Source of the DNA: DAISJD01 sp036821645
Lineage (GTDB): Bacteria > Pseudomonadota > Alphaproteobacteria > ATCC43930 > CGMCC-115725
Direction: 5' to 3'
Assembly (NCBI GenBank): GCA_036821645.1
Contig: DAISJD010000099.1
Span: forward strand, 1 to 11,146
DNA: 11,146 nt
Every line of letters starts with the position of its first letter. Position 1 is the stretch's first letter. The notes under the pieces were generated by a model that ran no database searches, was not told the origin of the DNA, and worked only from the letters and a program-made list of their open reading frames with translations. Position numbers and translations under genes: made by a program. This document shows positions 1 through 7,733 of the stretch, one piece after another.

Positions 1-1476
1 TTCTTCGATCGCACTTGCAATCGTGGTCGAAATCTCGCTCATCTTCGTGATCGTCCCGCTGATCCGGTCGATTGCCGTCACCGCATCCTTCGTGACCACC
101 TGCATGGCATTGATCTGGCCCGCAATCTCGTCCGTCGCCCGCGCCGTCTGCGCCGCCAGATTCTTCACTTCGCTTGCCACGACCGTAAAGCCCTTGCCCG
201 CCTCGCCAGCCCGCGCCGCCTCGATCGTCGCATTCAAGGCCAAAAGATTGGTCTGACCCGCAATGCTGTTGATCAAGGTCACGACCGCCCCGATCCGATC
301 CGCCGCCTCGGCCAAACTGCGCATGATGTCGGTCGTCTTGGCGATATCGGTCGTCGCCTGATGGGCGATTTCCGTCGATTGGACGACCGACCGGCTGATT
401 TCCTGGATCGAGGCCGACAATTCTTCGCTGGCCGAGGCCACCGTCTGCACATTCGCCGTTGCCTGTTCCGCCGCCGCCGCTACAGCGGTCGCCGTCTGGC
501 TCGTCTGATCGGCGGCATGGGTCATCGACGATGCCGTCAACCGCATCTCGCCCGCCGACCGCCCCAGCGTATCCAGCGCCTCGCCAACCGCCGCCTCAAA
601 GTCCCGGCTATAGGCTTCGATCCGCCGGGCCCGCTCTTCGCGCACCGCCAAGGCCGCTTCCTGTTCCGCCTTCAAGCGATCCGCCTCAATGAGACCGGCC
701 TTGAACACTTCCACCGCCGCCGCCATCGACCCGATCTCGTCCTTGCGCCCCAATCCCGGAATCGCCACCGCCAAATCATGGTCCGCCAAGGCCCCCATGG
801 TCCGGGTCATCTCCTGCACCGGCACCGAAATCGACCGCACCAACACAAAACCCGCCCCCGCACACAATACGGCACCAAGAATGATGCAGACAATCACCAG
901 GGTCACGGTCGATTCATAGACGGCCCTGCCCGCATCGGCCGCCTTCTTACCGCCTTCTTCATTGAATTTCGCAGCACCCGATAGGGCATCCTGCATCGCC
1001 AAATAATCCTTGCGCGATTCATTGAAGAGCTTCACCGCCACTGAACGATCACCCTTCAACGCAAAGGCCATCGTATCCTGCATCGCCTTCAAAACGGTGG
1101 GGTAAAGCCGGTCGAATTCCTTGATCAACCGCTCATCGTCGGTGCCTTTGGTGATCAAGGGCTCATATTGAGTGCGGAATTTACTGACCAGGACCATCGC
1201 TTCGTCGAAGGCTGCTTTACTGGCTTTGCGCGCCTCATCCGTCTCGTCGATGATGACCCGCGACTGCCGGACCCGCAACAGATTCGTACTGGCACGCAAT
1301 TCACCCAAGGTTCCAACCGAGGGCAACCAATTATCGCGGATATCGGCACTATATTGATTAATAATGCGAATTTCATGCATCGCCGTCAGCCCAAGCCCGA
1401 TGACGACCAAGAGAGCAACGAAAAATCCGCCAAATATTTTTGCCCGAATGGTAAAATTATCCAATATTTTCATCAT
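1..1476 (-). CDS. Methyl-accepting chemotaxis protein, C-terminus cut by window edge
   Basis: Transmembrane chemoreceptor that relays ligand binding to CheA/CheW and the flagellar motor. The minus frame is open from 1476 to base 1: 492 residues with no stop. In order it shows TM1 (about residues 14-32), a mostly helical periplasmic region of about 155 residues resembling the four-helix-bundle sensor, TM2 (about 190-213), a HAMP linker (about 214-266) and the cytoplasmic coiled-coil signalling domain. The conserved hairpin tip is visible at about 400-440, containing IAGQTNLLALNATIEAARAG and then GKGFTVVASEVKNLA. The last visible residues (TTIASAIEE) normally precede a final stretch of some tens of residues, so only the C-terminal end is missing. 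Two adjacent ATGs (1476 and 1473) are possible starts. AGAGG at 1484-1480 lies 3 or 6 nt upstream, so 1473 is slightly better spaced. The ligand cannot be told from sequence. Confidence 0.95.
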   Translation of the reverse strand, partial: MMKILDNFTIRAKIFGGFFVALLVVIGLGLTAMHEIRIINQYSADIRDNWLPSVGTLGELRASTNLLRVRQSRVIIDETDEARKASKAAFDEAMVLVSKFRTQYEPLITKGTDDERLIKEFDRLYPTVLKAMQDTMAFALKGDRSVAVKLFNESRKDYLAMQDALSGAAKFNEEGGKKAADAGRAVYESTVTLVIVCIILGAVLCAGAGFVLVRSISVPVQEMTRTMGALADHDLAVAIPGLGRKDEIGSMAAAVEVFKAGLIEADRLKAEQEAALAVREERARRIEAYSRDFEAAVGEALDTLGRSAGEMRLTASSMTHAADQTSQTATAVAAAAEQATANVQTVASASEELSASIQEISRSVVQSTEIAHQATTDIAKTTDIMRSLAEAADRIGAVVTLINSIAGQTNLLALNATIEAARAGEAGKGFTVVASEVKNLAAQTARATDEIAGQINAMQVVTKDAVTAIDRISGTITKMSEISTTIASAIEE

Positions 1477-1495
1477 AAACCTCTGATTTATGGCG

Positions 1496-1524
1496 ATAAC
1501 AGCAACTTTTAACCAAATTGGCAA
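1496..1524 (-). promoter_or_regulatory. Candidate sigma-70-type promoter of the chemoreceptor gene
   Basis: On the minus strand a -35-like TTGCCA (1524-1519, 5 of 6 consensus bases) and a -10-like TGTTAT (1501-1496, 4 of 6) are separated by 17 nt. Transcription would start near 1489, giving a short leader that still contains the AGAGG ribosome site. An 8-bp palindrome, TGACGTCA, sits immediately upstream at 1525-1532 and could be a regulator site. This is a pattern match only. Confidence 0.3.
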
Positions 1525-1559
1525 TGACGTCACACTTCAATCCCTATGCAGAAACATTA

Positions 1560-1593
1560 TTACGCGATCAGATTCTGAAAAATGATCGCGTAA
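1560..1593. repeat. Perfect 11-bp inverted repeat upstream of the chemoreceptor gene
   Basis: Arms TTACGCGATCA (1560-1570) and TGATCGCGTAA (1583-1593) are exact reverse complements around a 12-nt spacer. The repeat lies about 85 nt upstream of the chemoreceptor start and beside the candidate promoter. There is no T-tract on either side, so it looks more like an operator or an RNA stem than a simple terminator. Confidence 0.6.
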
Positions 1594-1865
1594 AGACGCT
1601 TCAAAAATATGTTTAATAAAAAAACCAAAAAAATAAACATAAAAATTATTACCGTAATTTTAATTATTATTTCACAAAAAACCTCAATAGTTAATTTCAT
1701 AATTATTATAACAAAAAATATGATCAAATTCATGAAATGCATATTGATTTTAAAATAAATTATTATTGTATTTTAATACAAAAATATTATTCTTTGACAA
1801 AATATTAAAGAAAAAATCATGTGATACTTGATTTTCTTTCAGAACCTAACGATCTAAAAATTGTT
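1594..1865. other. Very AT-rich non-coding segment
   Basis: By my count bases 1621-1860 are about 17% G+C, while the flanking genes are about 60%. I find no convincing gene. The segment contains a short palindromic element (TTGTATT, 2 nt, AATACAA at 1766-1781), an imperfect AT stem (1807-1819 with 1829-1839), and a perfect -35-like TTGACA at 1794-1799 that lacks a well-spaced -10. Such DNA is usually curved and bound by nucleoid proteins. Whether it is regulatory or a remnant of transferred DNA cannot be said. Confidence 0.6.
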
Positions 1866-1921
1866 TTTTTCATGACGATCGAGATTGATCACAACAAGCA
1901 AGCGTTGATTCCATAAACCAC

Positions 1922-1954
1922 AAAAAAAGCGCCGCCATGATGAGGCGGCGCTTT
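1922..1954 (-). terminator. Rho-independent terminator of acnA
   Basis: On the minus strand, AAAGCGCCGCC (1954-1944), a 7-nt loop (1943-1937) and GGCGGCGCTTT (1936-1926) form a perfect 11-bp stem that runs into a tract of T (T7 over 1928-1922). It starts 47 nt after the acnA stop codon, an ordinary position for an intrinsic terminator. On the plus strand the hairpin is followed only by a weak interrupted T run, so the minus direction is the main one. Confidence 0.9.
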
Positions 1955-2001
1955 CTTCAAGCCGATGGTGGGGGACGCACCCGGCATCCCCCGATAAACG
2001 A

Positions 2002-4707
2002 TTAGGCACTCGCCATCATGCTGCGCAGGACATAATGCAGAATGCCGCCATGACGGTAATATTCCACTTCGTCCAACGTATCGATCCGGCACAGCGCGAT
2101 GATGGTTTCGACACGCCCATCCGCCCGGGTGATGGTAACGGTCACGTCCTGACGCGGCTTGATCCCGGCGGCGATGCCGACGATATCGAACCGTTCGGTC
2201 CCGTCGAGTTTCAAGGTCTGGCGGGTCATGCCATCCTTGAACTGCAACGGCAAGAGACCCATCCCCACGAGGTTGGAGCGGTGAATCCGCTCGAAGCTTT
2301 CGGCGATCACGACCTTGACGCCCAAGAGACGCGTCCCCTTGGCCGCCCAATCGCGGGACGAACCGGTGCCGTATTCCTTGCCAGCGATCACGATCAACGG
2401 GACACCGGCGGCCTGGTATTTTTCCGCCGCGTCGTAGATCGGCATCACGCCGCCATCGGGTTGATAGGTCGTCACCCCGCCTTCGACGCCGGGCACCATT
2501 TCATTCTTGATGCGGATATTGGCAAAAGTGCCACGCATCATGATCTCGTGGTTACCACGGCGGGCACCGTACGAATTGAAATCGGCCTGGGCCACTTGGC
2601 GTTCCGACAGATATTTGCCAGCCGGGCTGTCTTTCTTGATCGAGCCTGCGGGCGAGATATGGTCGGTCGTGATACTATCGCCCAACAGCGCAAGCGGGCG
2701 GGCACCGACAATATCGGTGATCGGCTGCGGATCCTTCGGCATATTGTCGAAGAAGGGCGGATGCGCGATATAGGTCGAGGTCGAAGACCATTGATAGGTC
2801 TCGCTCGTCACGGTTTCGATCGCCTGCCATTCGACCGGACCCTTGAACACATCGGCATAGCGTGCACGGAACATTTCTTCGCTGAGCGAGGCGGCAACGG
2901 CGGCCTGAACGTCATGGCTGGTCGGCCAAATGTCGCGCAAGTAAACCGGTTGCCCGTCATGCCCGGTGCCCAAGGGATCGTTCAAGAGATCGACCGCAAG
3001 AGAGCCCGCCAAGGCATAAGCCACGACCAGCGGGGGCGAGGCCAGATAATTGGCGCGAATCTGCGGGCTGATCCGGCCCTCGAAATTGCGGTTCCCCGAC
3101 AGGACGGCACAGACGACCAGATCACCGGCATCAACCGACTTTGAAATCGGATCGGGCAGGGGACCGGAATTGCCGATACAGGTCGTGCAGCCGTAACCGA
3201 CAAGATTGAAGCCCAAGGCATCGAGATCGTGATTGAGCCCGGCAGCCGCCAGATATTCCGTCACGACCTGACTGCCGGGGGCAAGCGAGGTCTTGACCCA
3301 CGGCTTGACCGTGAGGCCCTTTTTCACCGCATTGCGCGCCACGAGCCCGGCACCGATCATGACGGACGGGTTCGAGGTGTTGGTGCAGGACGTGATCGCA
3401 GCCAAAACGACGTGACCGTCGCGCAATGCGTAGTCGGCCCCATCGACCGCCGAACTGCGCGGCAGGGAGGCGGGATCGGCCTTCGGGGCCAGTTTCGGCA
3501 GTTCCTTGGCGAAACCCGGTGTGGCATCGGATAGCAAGACCCGATCCTGCGGGCGGCGGGGTCCGGCCAAAGACGGCACGATGGTGGCGAGGTCGAGAAC
3601 CAACGTATCGGTGAAGACTGGATCGACGGCACCCGGTTCCCACCACAGGCCCTGCGCCTTGGCATAGGCCTCGACCAGAGCGACCCGCGCCTTGTCCCGG
3701 CCGGTAAATTCCAAGAACTTCAAGGTTTCTTTGTCGATCGGGAAGAACCCGCAAGTCGCCCCATATTCCGGGCCCATATTGGCGATGGTGCAGCGATCGG
3801 CAACCGGCAGATGTTCGAGACCCGGCCCGAAAAATTCGACGAACCGACCGACCACGCCCTTGGCGCGCAGCAACTGGGTGATCGTCAAGACGAGATCGGT
3901 TGCGGTCGCCCCTTCCGGCAGCTTGCCTTCGAGGCGCATGCCGACCACTTCGGGCAGAACCATCGAGATGGGCTGCCCCAACATCGCGGCTTCGGCTTCA
4001 ATCCCGCCCACACCCCAGCCGAGAACGGCAAGACCGTTCACCATGGTCGTGTGACTGTCGGTTCCGACGAGCGTATCGGGATAAACGATTTCGGTGCCGT
4101 CATCTTCGGTGCCGATCCAGACGGTCTGGGCCAGATATTCGACATTGACCTGATGGCAGATGCCGGTGCCCGGCGGCACGACGCGGAAATTGTCGAACGC
4201 GGTCTGACCCCAGCGCAAGAACGCATAGCGCTCGCCATTACGCTCGAATTCCAGATCGACGTTATCTTGGAATGCGCGGTCCGTGCCGAATGCATCGACC
4301 ATCACCGAGTGATCGATCACGAGATCGACCGGCGACAAGGGATTGATCCGTTGCGGATCGCCGCCCAACTTCACCATCGCCTGACGCATGGCGGCAAGGT
4401 CGCAGACGGCGGGCACGCCGGTAAAATCCTGCATCAAGACGCGGGCCGGGCGGAACGCGATTTCCACCTCGGATGTCCGCGTGTTCAGCCATGCGCCGAC
4501 CGCCTTGATATCGTCAACCGTAACCGTGCGGCCATTTTCGAGCCGGACCAGATTCTCGAGCAGAACCCGCATCGAGAAAGGCAGGCGGCTGATATCGCCG
4601 AGACCGGCCGCTTGAGCCGCCACAGGCAGGCTATAATAGACGTAAGACTTGCCGCCGACATCGAGGGTACGGCGTGTCTTGAGTGTGTCATTGCCAGCAT
4701 ACTTCAC
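2002..4707 (-). CDS. acnA: Aconitate hydratase A (aconitase, AcnA/IRP1 family)
   Basis: Cytoplasmic [4Fe-4S] enzyme that interconverts citrate and isocitrate via cis-aconitate in the TCA and glyoxylate cycles. The product has 901 residues, close to E. coli AcnA (about 890). The three cluster-ligating cysteines are present: Cys441 in ITSCTNTSNPS, and Cys507 and Cys510 in GYGCTTCIGNSGPL. The N-terminal domains carry DSHTTMVNGLAVLGWGVGG (217-235). The C-terminal swivel domain carries GDSITTDHISPAG (676-688) and the substrate-binding GSSRDWAAKG (782-791), followed by ESFERIHRSNLVGMG. The start is GTG at 4707, preceded 7 nt upstream by AAGGAG; the nearby ATG at 4723 is out of frame. The gene diverges from glcB and ends in a clear terminator, so it is probably monocistronic. 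No key residue is missing. Like other AcnA/IRP proteins it could bind RNA when the cluster is lost, but nothing in the sequence tests that. Confidence 0.98.
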   Translation of the reverse strand: MKYAGNDTLKTRRTLDVGGKSYVYYSLPVAAQAAGLGDISRLPFSMRVLLENLVRLENGRTVTVDDIKAVGAWLNTRTSEVEIAFRPARVLMQDFTGVPAVCDLAAMRQAMVKLGGDPQRINPLSPVDLVIDHSVMVDAFGTDRAFQDNVDLEFERNGERYAFLRWGQTAFDNFRVVPPGTGICHQVNVEYLAQTVWIGTEDDGTEIVYPDTLVGTDSHTTMVNGLAVLGWGVGGIEAEAAMLGQPISMVLPEVVGMRLEGKLPEGATATDLVLTITQLLRAKGVVGRFVEFFGPGLEHLPVADRCTIANMGPEYGATCGFFPIDKETLKFLEFTGRDKARVALVEAYAKAQGLWWEPGAVDPVFTDTLVLDLATIVPSLAGPRRPQDRVLLSDATPGFAKELPKLAPKADPASLPRSSAVDGADYALRDGHVVLAAITSCTNTSNPSVMIGAGLVARNAVKKGLTVKPWVKTSLAPGSQVVTEYLAAAGLNHDLDALGFNLVGYGCTTCIGNSGPLPDPISKSVDAGDLVVCAVLSGNRNFEGRISPQIRANYLASPPLVVAYALAGSLAVDLLNDPLGTGHDGQPVYLRDIWPTSHDVQAAVAASLSEEMFRARYADVFKGPVEWQAIETVTSETYQWSSTSTYIAHPPFFDNMPKDPQPITDIVGARPLALLGDSITTDHISPAGSIKKDSPAGKYLSERQVAQADFNSYGARRGNHEIMMRGTFANIRIKNEMVPGVEGGVTTYQPDGGVMPIYDAAEKYQAAGVPLIVIAGKEYGTGSSRDWAAKGTRLLGVKVVIAESFERIHRSNLVGMGLLPLQFKDGMTRQTLKLDGTERFDIVGIAAGIKPRQDVTVTITRADGRVETIIALCRIDTLDEVEYYRHGGILHYVLRSMMASA

Positions 4708-4714
4708 AGGCAGG

Positions 4715-4720
4715 CTCCTT
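4715..4720 (-). promoter_or_regulatory. Ribosome binding site that fixes the GTG start of acnA
   Basis: AAGGAG on the minus strand (4720-4715) lies 7 nt before GTG at 4707-4705. The next residues (KYAGNDTLKTRRTL) match the usual AcnA N-terminus, so this GTG is preferred to any later start. Confidence 0.75.
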
Positions 4721-4918
4721 CATCTCGGGAAAGGCATCACTGGATAAGGCACTTTGATCCGACCAACCGCGCATGGCAGCAGATTGGCCAGGGAAAAACG
4801 CGACCGGCTTGTTTGATAGCGCGTTTTGCGACGCTGCAACAGGGGATTGCGCGTCTATTTCTGCGTAAGTGCACTGCGATCACAACATTCTCAGAAAATT
4901 GATCCGGTTTTTATCCCG

Positions 4919-4956
4919 TACCGTAACGGGGCAGCCCTTAACACCCTGTTACGGTA
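4919..4956. repeat. 9-bp inverted repeat in the acnA-glcB control region, possible operator
   Basis: TACCGTAAC (4919-4927) and GTTACGGTA (4948-4956) are exact reverse complements separated by 20 nt. The second arm is followed by a run of A on the plus strand, equivalent to T before the hairpin on the minus strand, so it does not fit an intrinsic terminator in either direction. It lies 132 nt upstream of glcB and 211 nt upstream of acnA, where a repressor or activator pair could act on both genes. The regulator is unknown. Confidence 0.45.
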
Positions 4957-5088
4957 AAAAAACAATCCATGCCGCCTCTGAGACTCCATCCGCCGACGAT
5001 ATTGCCACGATCCTGGGACCGCCCTATCATGCCCACGCGAAACGGCAGCCGGTTTTTCCGGTAGAGCGATAGGGAAGGAACGAACATC

Positions 5089-7296
5089 ATGGACGATCGG
5101 CAGGCATTGACGGGGCGGATTGCGGTGGCGGGGCTTTCCGTCGCCGCCGAACTCGGTGCATTCATCGACCGGGAAGCCCTGCCGGGCACCGGGATCGCGG
5201 CCGCCGATTTCTGGTCCGGCCTTGCCGCAATCCTGAACGAACTCACCCCGGTCAATCGGGCACTCCTGCGCAAACGGGATGATTTCCAAGCGAAAATCGA
5301 TGCGTGGCATCTCGAACGCAAAGGGCGCCCCCATGATGGTGCCGCTTATGACGCTTTTTTGCGCGCGATCGGCTATTTGTTGCCGGAAGGGCCAGATTTC
5401 CGGATCGACACGACGGGCGTCGATCCGGAAATCGCTGAAATCGCCGGACCCCAACTGGTCGTGCCGGTCTTGAATGCCCGCTATGCGCTCAATGCCGCCA
5501 ATGCCCGCTGGGGCAGCCTCTATGACGCCCTTTACGGCACGGATGCAATCGACGACGCGGAAGGCGCTGCACGGGGCCCCGGCTACAATCCGATGCGCGG
5601 TGCCAAAGTAATCGCCTTTGCCCGCGATTTTCTGAACAAAATCGCGCCCTTGAGCGTTGGCTCCCACGATCGGGCGCGCCGCTATCAGGTAGTAGGCGGG
5701 GCGCTTGCCGTTACCTTGGACGACGGTGCCATCGCCTCGTTGCGCGATCCCAACCTCTTCGCCGGTTACCAAGGCGATGCGGCCAGCCCCAGCCTGATCT
5801 TGTTCCGGCATCATGGGCTGCATGCCGAATTGATCGTCAAGGCCGATCATCCGATCGGTCGTGACGATCCGGCCCATGTGGCGGATTTGGTGCTCGAATC
5901 GGCGCTCACCACGATTCAGGATTTCGAGGATTCGGTCGCCGCCGTCGATGCCGCCGATAAGGTCGCAGCCTATCGCCATTGGTTGGGCCTCATGACAGGA
6001 ACCCTGACCGCCCCCGTGGAAAAGGGTGGCCGACAATTCGAGCGCAAACTCGACCCCGATCGCCGATACACAGCACCCGATGGAAAGGGCACGGTCACCT
6101 TGGCCGGTCGCAGTCTGATGCTGGCGCGCAATGTCGGCCATCTCATGACCAACAATGCCGTCCTGCTGGCCGATGGGAGCGAGGCCCCGGAAGGTATTCT
6201 GGATGCGATGATCACGGTCTTGATCGCGATCCACGATCTCGGCCCCGCCGCCAAGGCCCCGACGGGCCGCAACAGCCGCACCGGATCGATCTATATCGTC
6301 AAACCGAAAATGCATGGGCCCGAAGAGGTGGCTTTTGCCGACACCCTGTTCGGCCGGGTCGAAGCCGCCTTGGGCCTGCCGTCCTATACGGTCAAGATGG
6401 GCATCATGGATGAGGAACGGCGCACCACGGTCAACCTGAAAGAAGCGATCCGCGCGGCCCATCGCCGGGTCGTCTTCATCAATACCGGGTTCCTCGATCG
6501 CACCGGGGATGAAATTCATACATCCATGCAGGCAGGGCCCGTCCTGCGCAAGGGCGACATGAAAAACGCCGCCTGGATCAAGGCTTACGAAGATTGGAAC
6601 GTCGATATCGGGCTTGCCTGCGGCCTCAAGGGTCGGGCCCAAATCGGCAAGGGCATGTGGGCCATGCCCGATCGGATGGCCGCTATGCTCGCCACCAAAC
6701 AGGCTCACCCCGAGGCTGGGGCCAATACGGCCTGGGTTCCGTCGCCCACGGCGGCGACCCTGCACGCGCTGCATTACCACGCGGTCGATGTCGCCGCACG
6801 CCAAGCGGCCCTCGCCAACCGCCCGCGCGCCGATCTGCAGGCGATCCTGACCCCACCGATCGCCGATCGCCCGGAATGGACCCATGATGCCATTCAACAA
6901 GAACTCGACAACAACACCCAAGGGATTCTGGGCTATGTCGTGCGCTGGATCGATCAGGGGGTTGGGTGTTCCAAAGTACCGGACATCCATAATGTCGGCT
7001 TGATGGAAGATCGCGCCACCTTGCGTATTTCCAGTCAGCACATTGCCAATTGGCTGTTGCACGGGATCGTTGATGAGGCAGAGGTCTTAGCGACGTTGGC
7101 GCGCATGGCCGCCGTGGTCGATGCGCAGAATGCAGGCGATCCCGCCTATCGCCCCATGGCACCGGACCTTGCGGGCTCCATCGCTTTCCAAGCGGCAAAG
7201 GATCTTATCTTCAAAGGACAGATCCAACCGAACGGCTATACCGAACCCGTTCTCCACCGTCGCCGATTGGCCCGCAAAGCACTGGATGCCGTCTAA
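5089..7296 (+). CDS. glcB: Malate synthase G
   Basis: Cytoplasmic Mg-dependent enzyme that condenses glyoxylate with acetyl-CoA to give malate and CoA. The product is 735 residues, matching the long monomeric G isoform (about 720-730) rather than the shorter A isoform. Motifs along the TIM-barrel core include SLMLARNVGHLMTNNAVLL with the expected catalytic Arg347, VKMGIMDEERRTTVNLKEAI (435-454, metal ligand probably Glu442), NTGFLDRTGDEIHTSM (465-480, Asp470), QIGKGMWAMPDRM and GANTAWVPSPTAATLHALHYH. The C-terminal plug has MEDRATLRISSQHIANWL, where Asp641 corresponds to the catalytic base. Residue roles are by analogy with E. coli GlcB. The start ATG at 5089 follows AGGGAAGGAA by 8 nt. It diverges from acnA and converges on the oxalyl-CoA operon, whose predicted product is its substrate glyoxylate. 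No isocitrate lyase or glycolate oxidase gene is in view. Confidence 0.98.
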   Translation: MDDRQALTGRIAVAGLSVAAELGAFIDREALPGTGIAAADFWSGLAAILNELTPVNRALLRKRDDFQAKIDAWHLERKGRPHDGAAYDAFLRAIGYLLPEGPDFRIDTTGVDPEIAEIAGPQLVVPVLNARYALNAANARWGSLYDALYGTDAIDDAEGAARGPGYNPMRGAKVIAFARDFLNKIAPLSVGSHDRARRYQVVGGALAVTLDDGAIASLRDPNLFAGYQGDAASPSLILFRHHGLHAELIVKADHPIGRDDPAHVADLVLESALTTIQDFEDSVAAVDAADKVAAYRHWLGLMTGTLTAPVEKGGRQFERKLDPDRRYTAPDGKGTVTLAGRSLMLARNVGHLMTNNAVLLADGSEAPEGILDAMITVLIAIHDLGPAAKAPTGRNSRTGSIYIVKPKMHGPEEVAFADTLFGRVEAALGLPSYTVKMGIMDEERRTTVNLKEAIRAAHRRVVFINTGFLDRTGDEIHTSMQAGPVLRKGDMKNAAWIKAYEDWNVDIGLACGLKGRAQIGKGMWAMPDRMAAMLATKQAHPEAGANTAWVPSPTAATLHALHYHAVDVAARQAALANRPRADLQAILTPPIADRPEWTHDAIQQELDNNTQGILGYVVRWIDQGVGCSKVPDIHNVGLMEDRATLRISSQHIANWLLHGIVDEAEVLATLARMAAVVDAQNAGDPAYRPMAPDLAGSIAFQAAKDLIFKGQIQPNGYTEPVLHRRRLARKALDAV

Positions 7297-7307
7297 AACA
7301 GGCAACC

Positions 7308-7365
7308 GGGGAAATAATCGATCCACAAGTAGGACGTAACGGTTCAGATGGATTGATTATTCCCC
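7308..7365 (+). repeat. Long imperfect inverted repeat just after glcB
   Basis: The arm at 7308-7325 (GGGGAAATAATCGATCCA) pairs with 7349-7365 (TGGATTGATTATTCCCC), with one bulged base and one mismatch, around a 23-nt loop. It begins 12 nt after the glcB stop. No T-tract follows, so it may be a stabilising 3' stem-loop or a regulator site rather than a classic terminator. Confidence 0.55.
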
Positions 7366-7513
7366 AGCTTATGCGGAATTTAGCGAAAATCATAATTTCG
7401 CCTTAATTTGGGCGGTTGCCCGCCTTATTTCAGCCTTTCCATAGGGGGGTCGAGGTTGGCCGTACGGTCAATCGACATTCAGCGTGATGTCGCACGGCGC
7501 CAGGAATGATGCT

Positions 7514-7551
7514 CGGGCGGTCCAGCCCCCCCGTTAGACCGCCCGCCTTTT
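7514..7551 (+). terminator. Candidate intrinsic terminator for glcB
   Basis: CGGGCGGTC (7514-7522) and GACCGCCCG (7537-7545) form a perfect GC-rich 9-bp stem with a 14-nt loop, followed by CC and TTTT (7548-7551) on the plus strand. The T run is short and the hairpin is about 220 nt after the glcB stop, so activity is plausible but unproven. On the minus strand there is no T-tract. Confidence 0.5.
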
Positions 7552-7560
7552 ACGAGGGAT

Positions 7561-7669
7561 CTCGGCCCGTCCAGCCGAGTATTTGCCAAAGTCCCGGCAC
7601 CGCGACGAGCATCGCCAAGCGGTGCGAAACCGAATACTTGTTCCGGGAAGCGACGCGGCTTCCCGGAAC
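7561..7669. other. Cluster of hairpins between convergent genes; possible structured RNA
   Basis: Within about 110 nt there are four perfect complementary pairs: CTCGGC/GCCGAG (7561-7566 with 7574-7579), AGTATT/AATACT (7578-7583 with 7633-7638) enclosing GCACCGC/GCGGTGC (7597-7603 with 7619-7625), and GTTCCGGGAAG/CTTCCCGGAAC (7640-7650 with 7659-7669, 11 bp, 8-nt loop). The last hairpin is the first strong stem met by transcripts leaving the reductase gene on the minus strand, but it has no T-tract in that direction. This could be several terminator-like stems or one folded RNA. I recognise no known RNA family. Confidence 0.4.
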
Positions 7670-7733
7670 TGTTTCCCGCCAAAGATCCAAACGATAGCGC
7701 CGCCAAGCGATGTCGATTCCAAGCGATATCGGC

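Larger units (their letters stand above)
4708..5088. promoter_or_regulatory. Divergent acnA-glcB intergenic control region
   Basis: These 381 bp separate two divergently transcribed genes and must hold both promoters. I could not assign -35/-10 pairs with confidence on either strand. Visible elements are the 9-bp inverted repeat at 4919-4956 (listed separately), a weak TTGC-6-GCAA dyad at 4826-4839, and the glcB ribosome site AGGGAAGGAA at 5071-5080. No supported gene lies here. Confidence 0.6.

Noticed and set aside
1487..1511. A sigma-28 (FliA) style promoter for the chemoreceptor: TAAA and GCCATAAA on the minus strand
   Set aside because: The elements are 13 nt apart, where about 15 is expected, and the -10 lacks a base of GCCGATAA. 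A sigma-70 type match overlaps it. Only a mapped transcript start could settle it.
1560..1742. A 60-residue minus-strand hydrophobic peptide frame in the AT-rich gap
   Set aside because: Its Ile/Phe/Leu richness follows directly from AT-rich codons. There is no convincing ribosome site, and it overlaps the 11-bp inverted repeat.
4826..4839. TTGC-6-GCAA dyad as a binding site for a RamB/ScfR-type acyl-CoA regulator
   Set aside because: Arms of only 4 bp are too short to support a named regulator.
3811..4902. A 363-residue plus-strand open frame, and a second of 369 residues at 2035-3144, opposite acnA
   Set aside because: Both are antisense shadows of a complete aconitase with all three cluster cysteines. 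They are rich in His, Arg and Asp and show no fold or motif.
4869..5072. A 67-residue plus-strand frame ending just before glcB, considered as a leader peptide
   Set aside because: It has no recognisable motif, no good ribosome site and no attenuator-like structure after it. Its stop falls beside the glcB ribosome site by position only.
4891..7062. A 723-residue open frame on the minus strand opposite glcB
   Set aside because: It lies antisense to an intact, unmistakable malate synthase G. Its composition (rich in Gly, Arg, Asp, Ile without domains) is what the complement of GC-rich codons gives, and I recognise no motif.
7334..7342. CGTAACGG-like words near 4923, 7335, 8561 and 10330, considered as a shared regulator site
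   Set aside because: Two of them lie inside coding sequence and the words are short. Similar strings occur where Val-Thr codons are common, so chance explains them.
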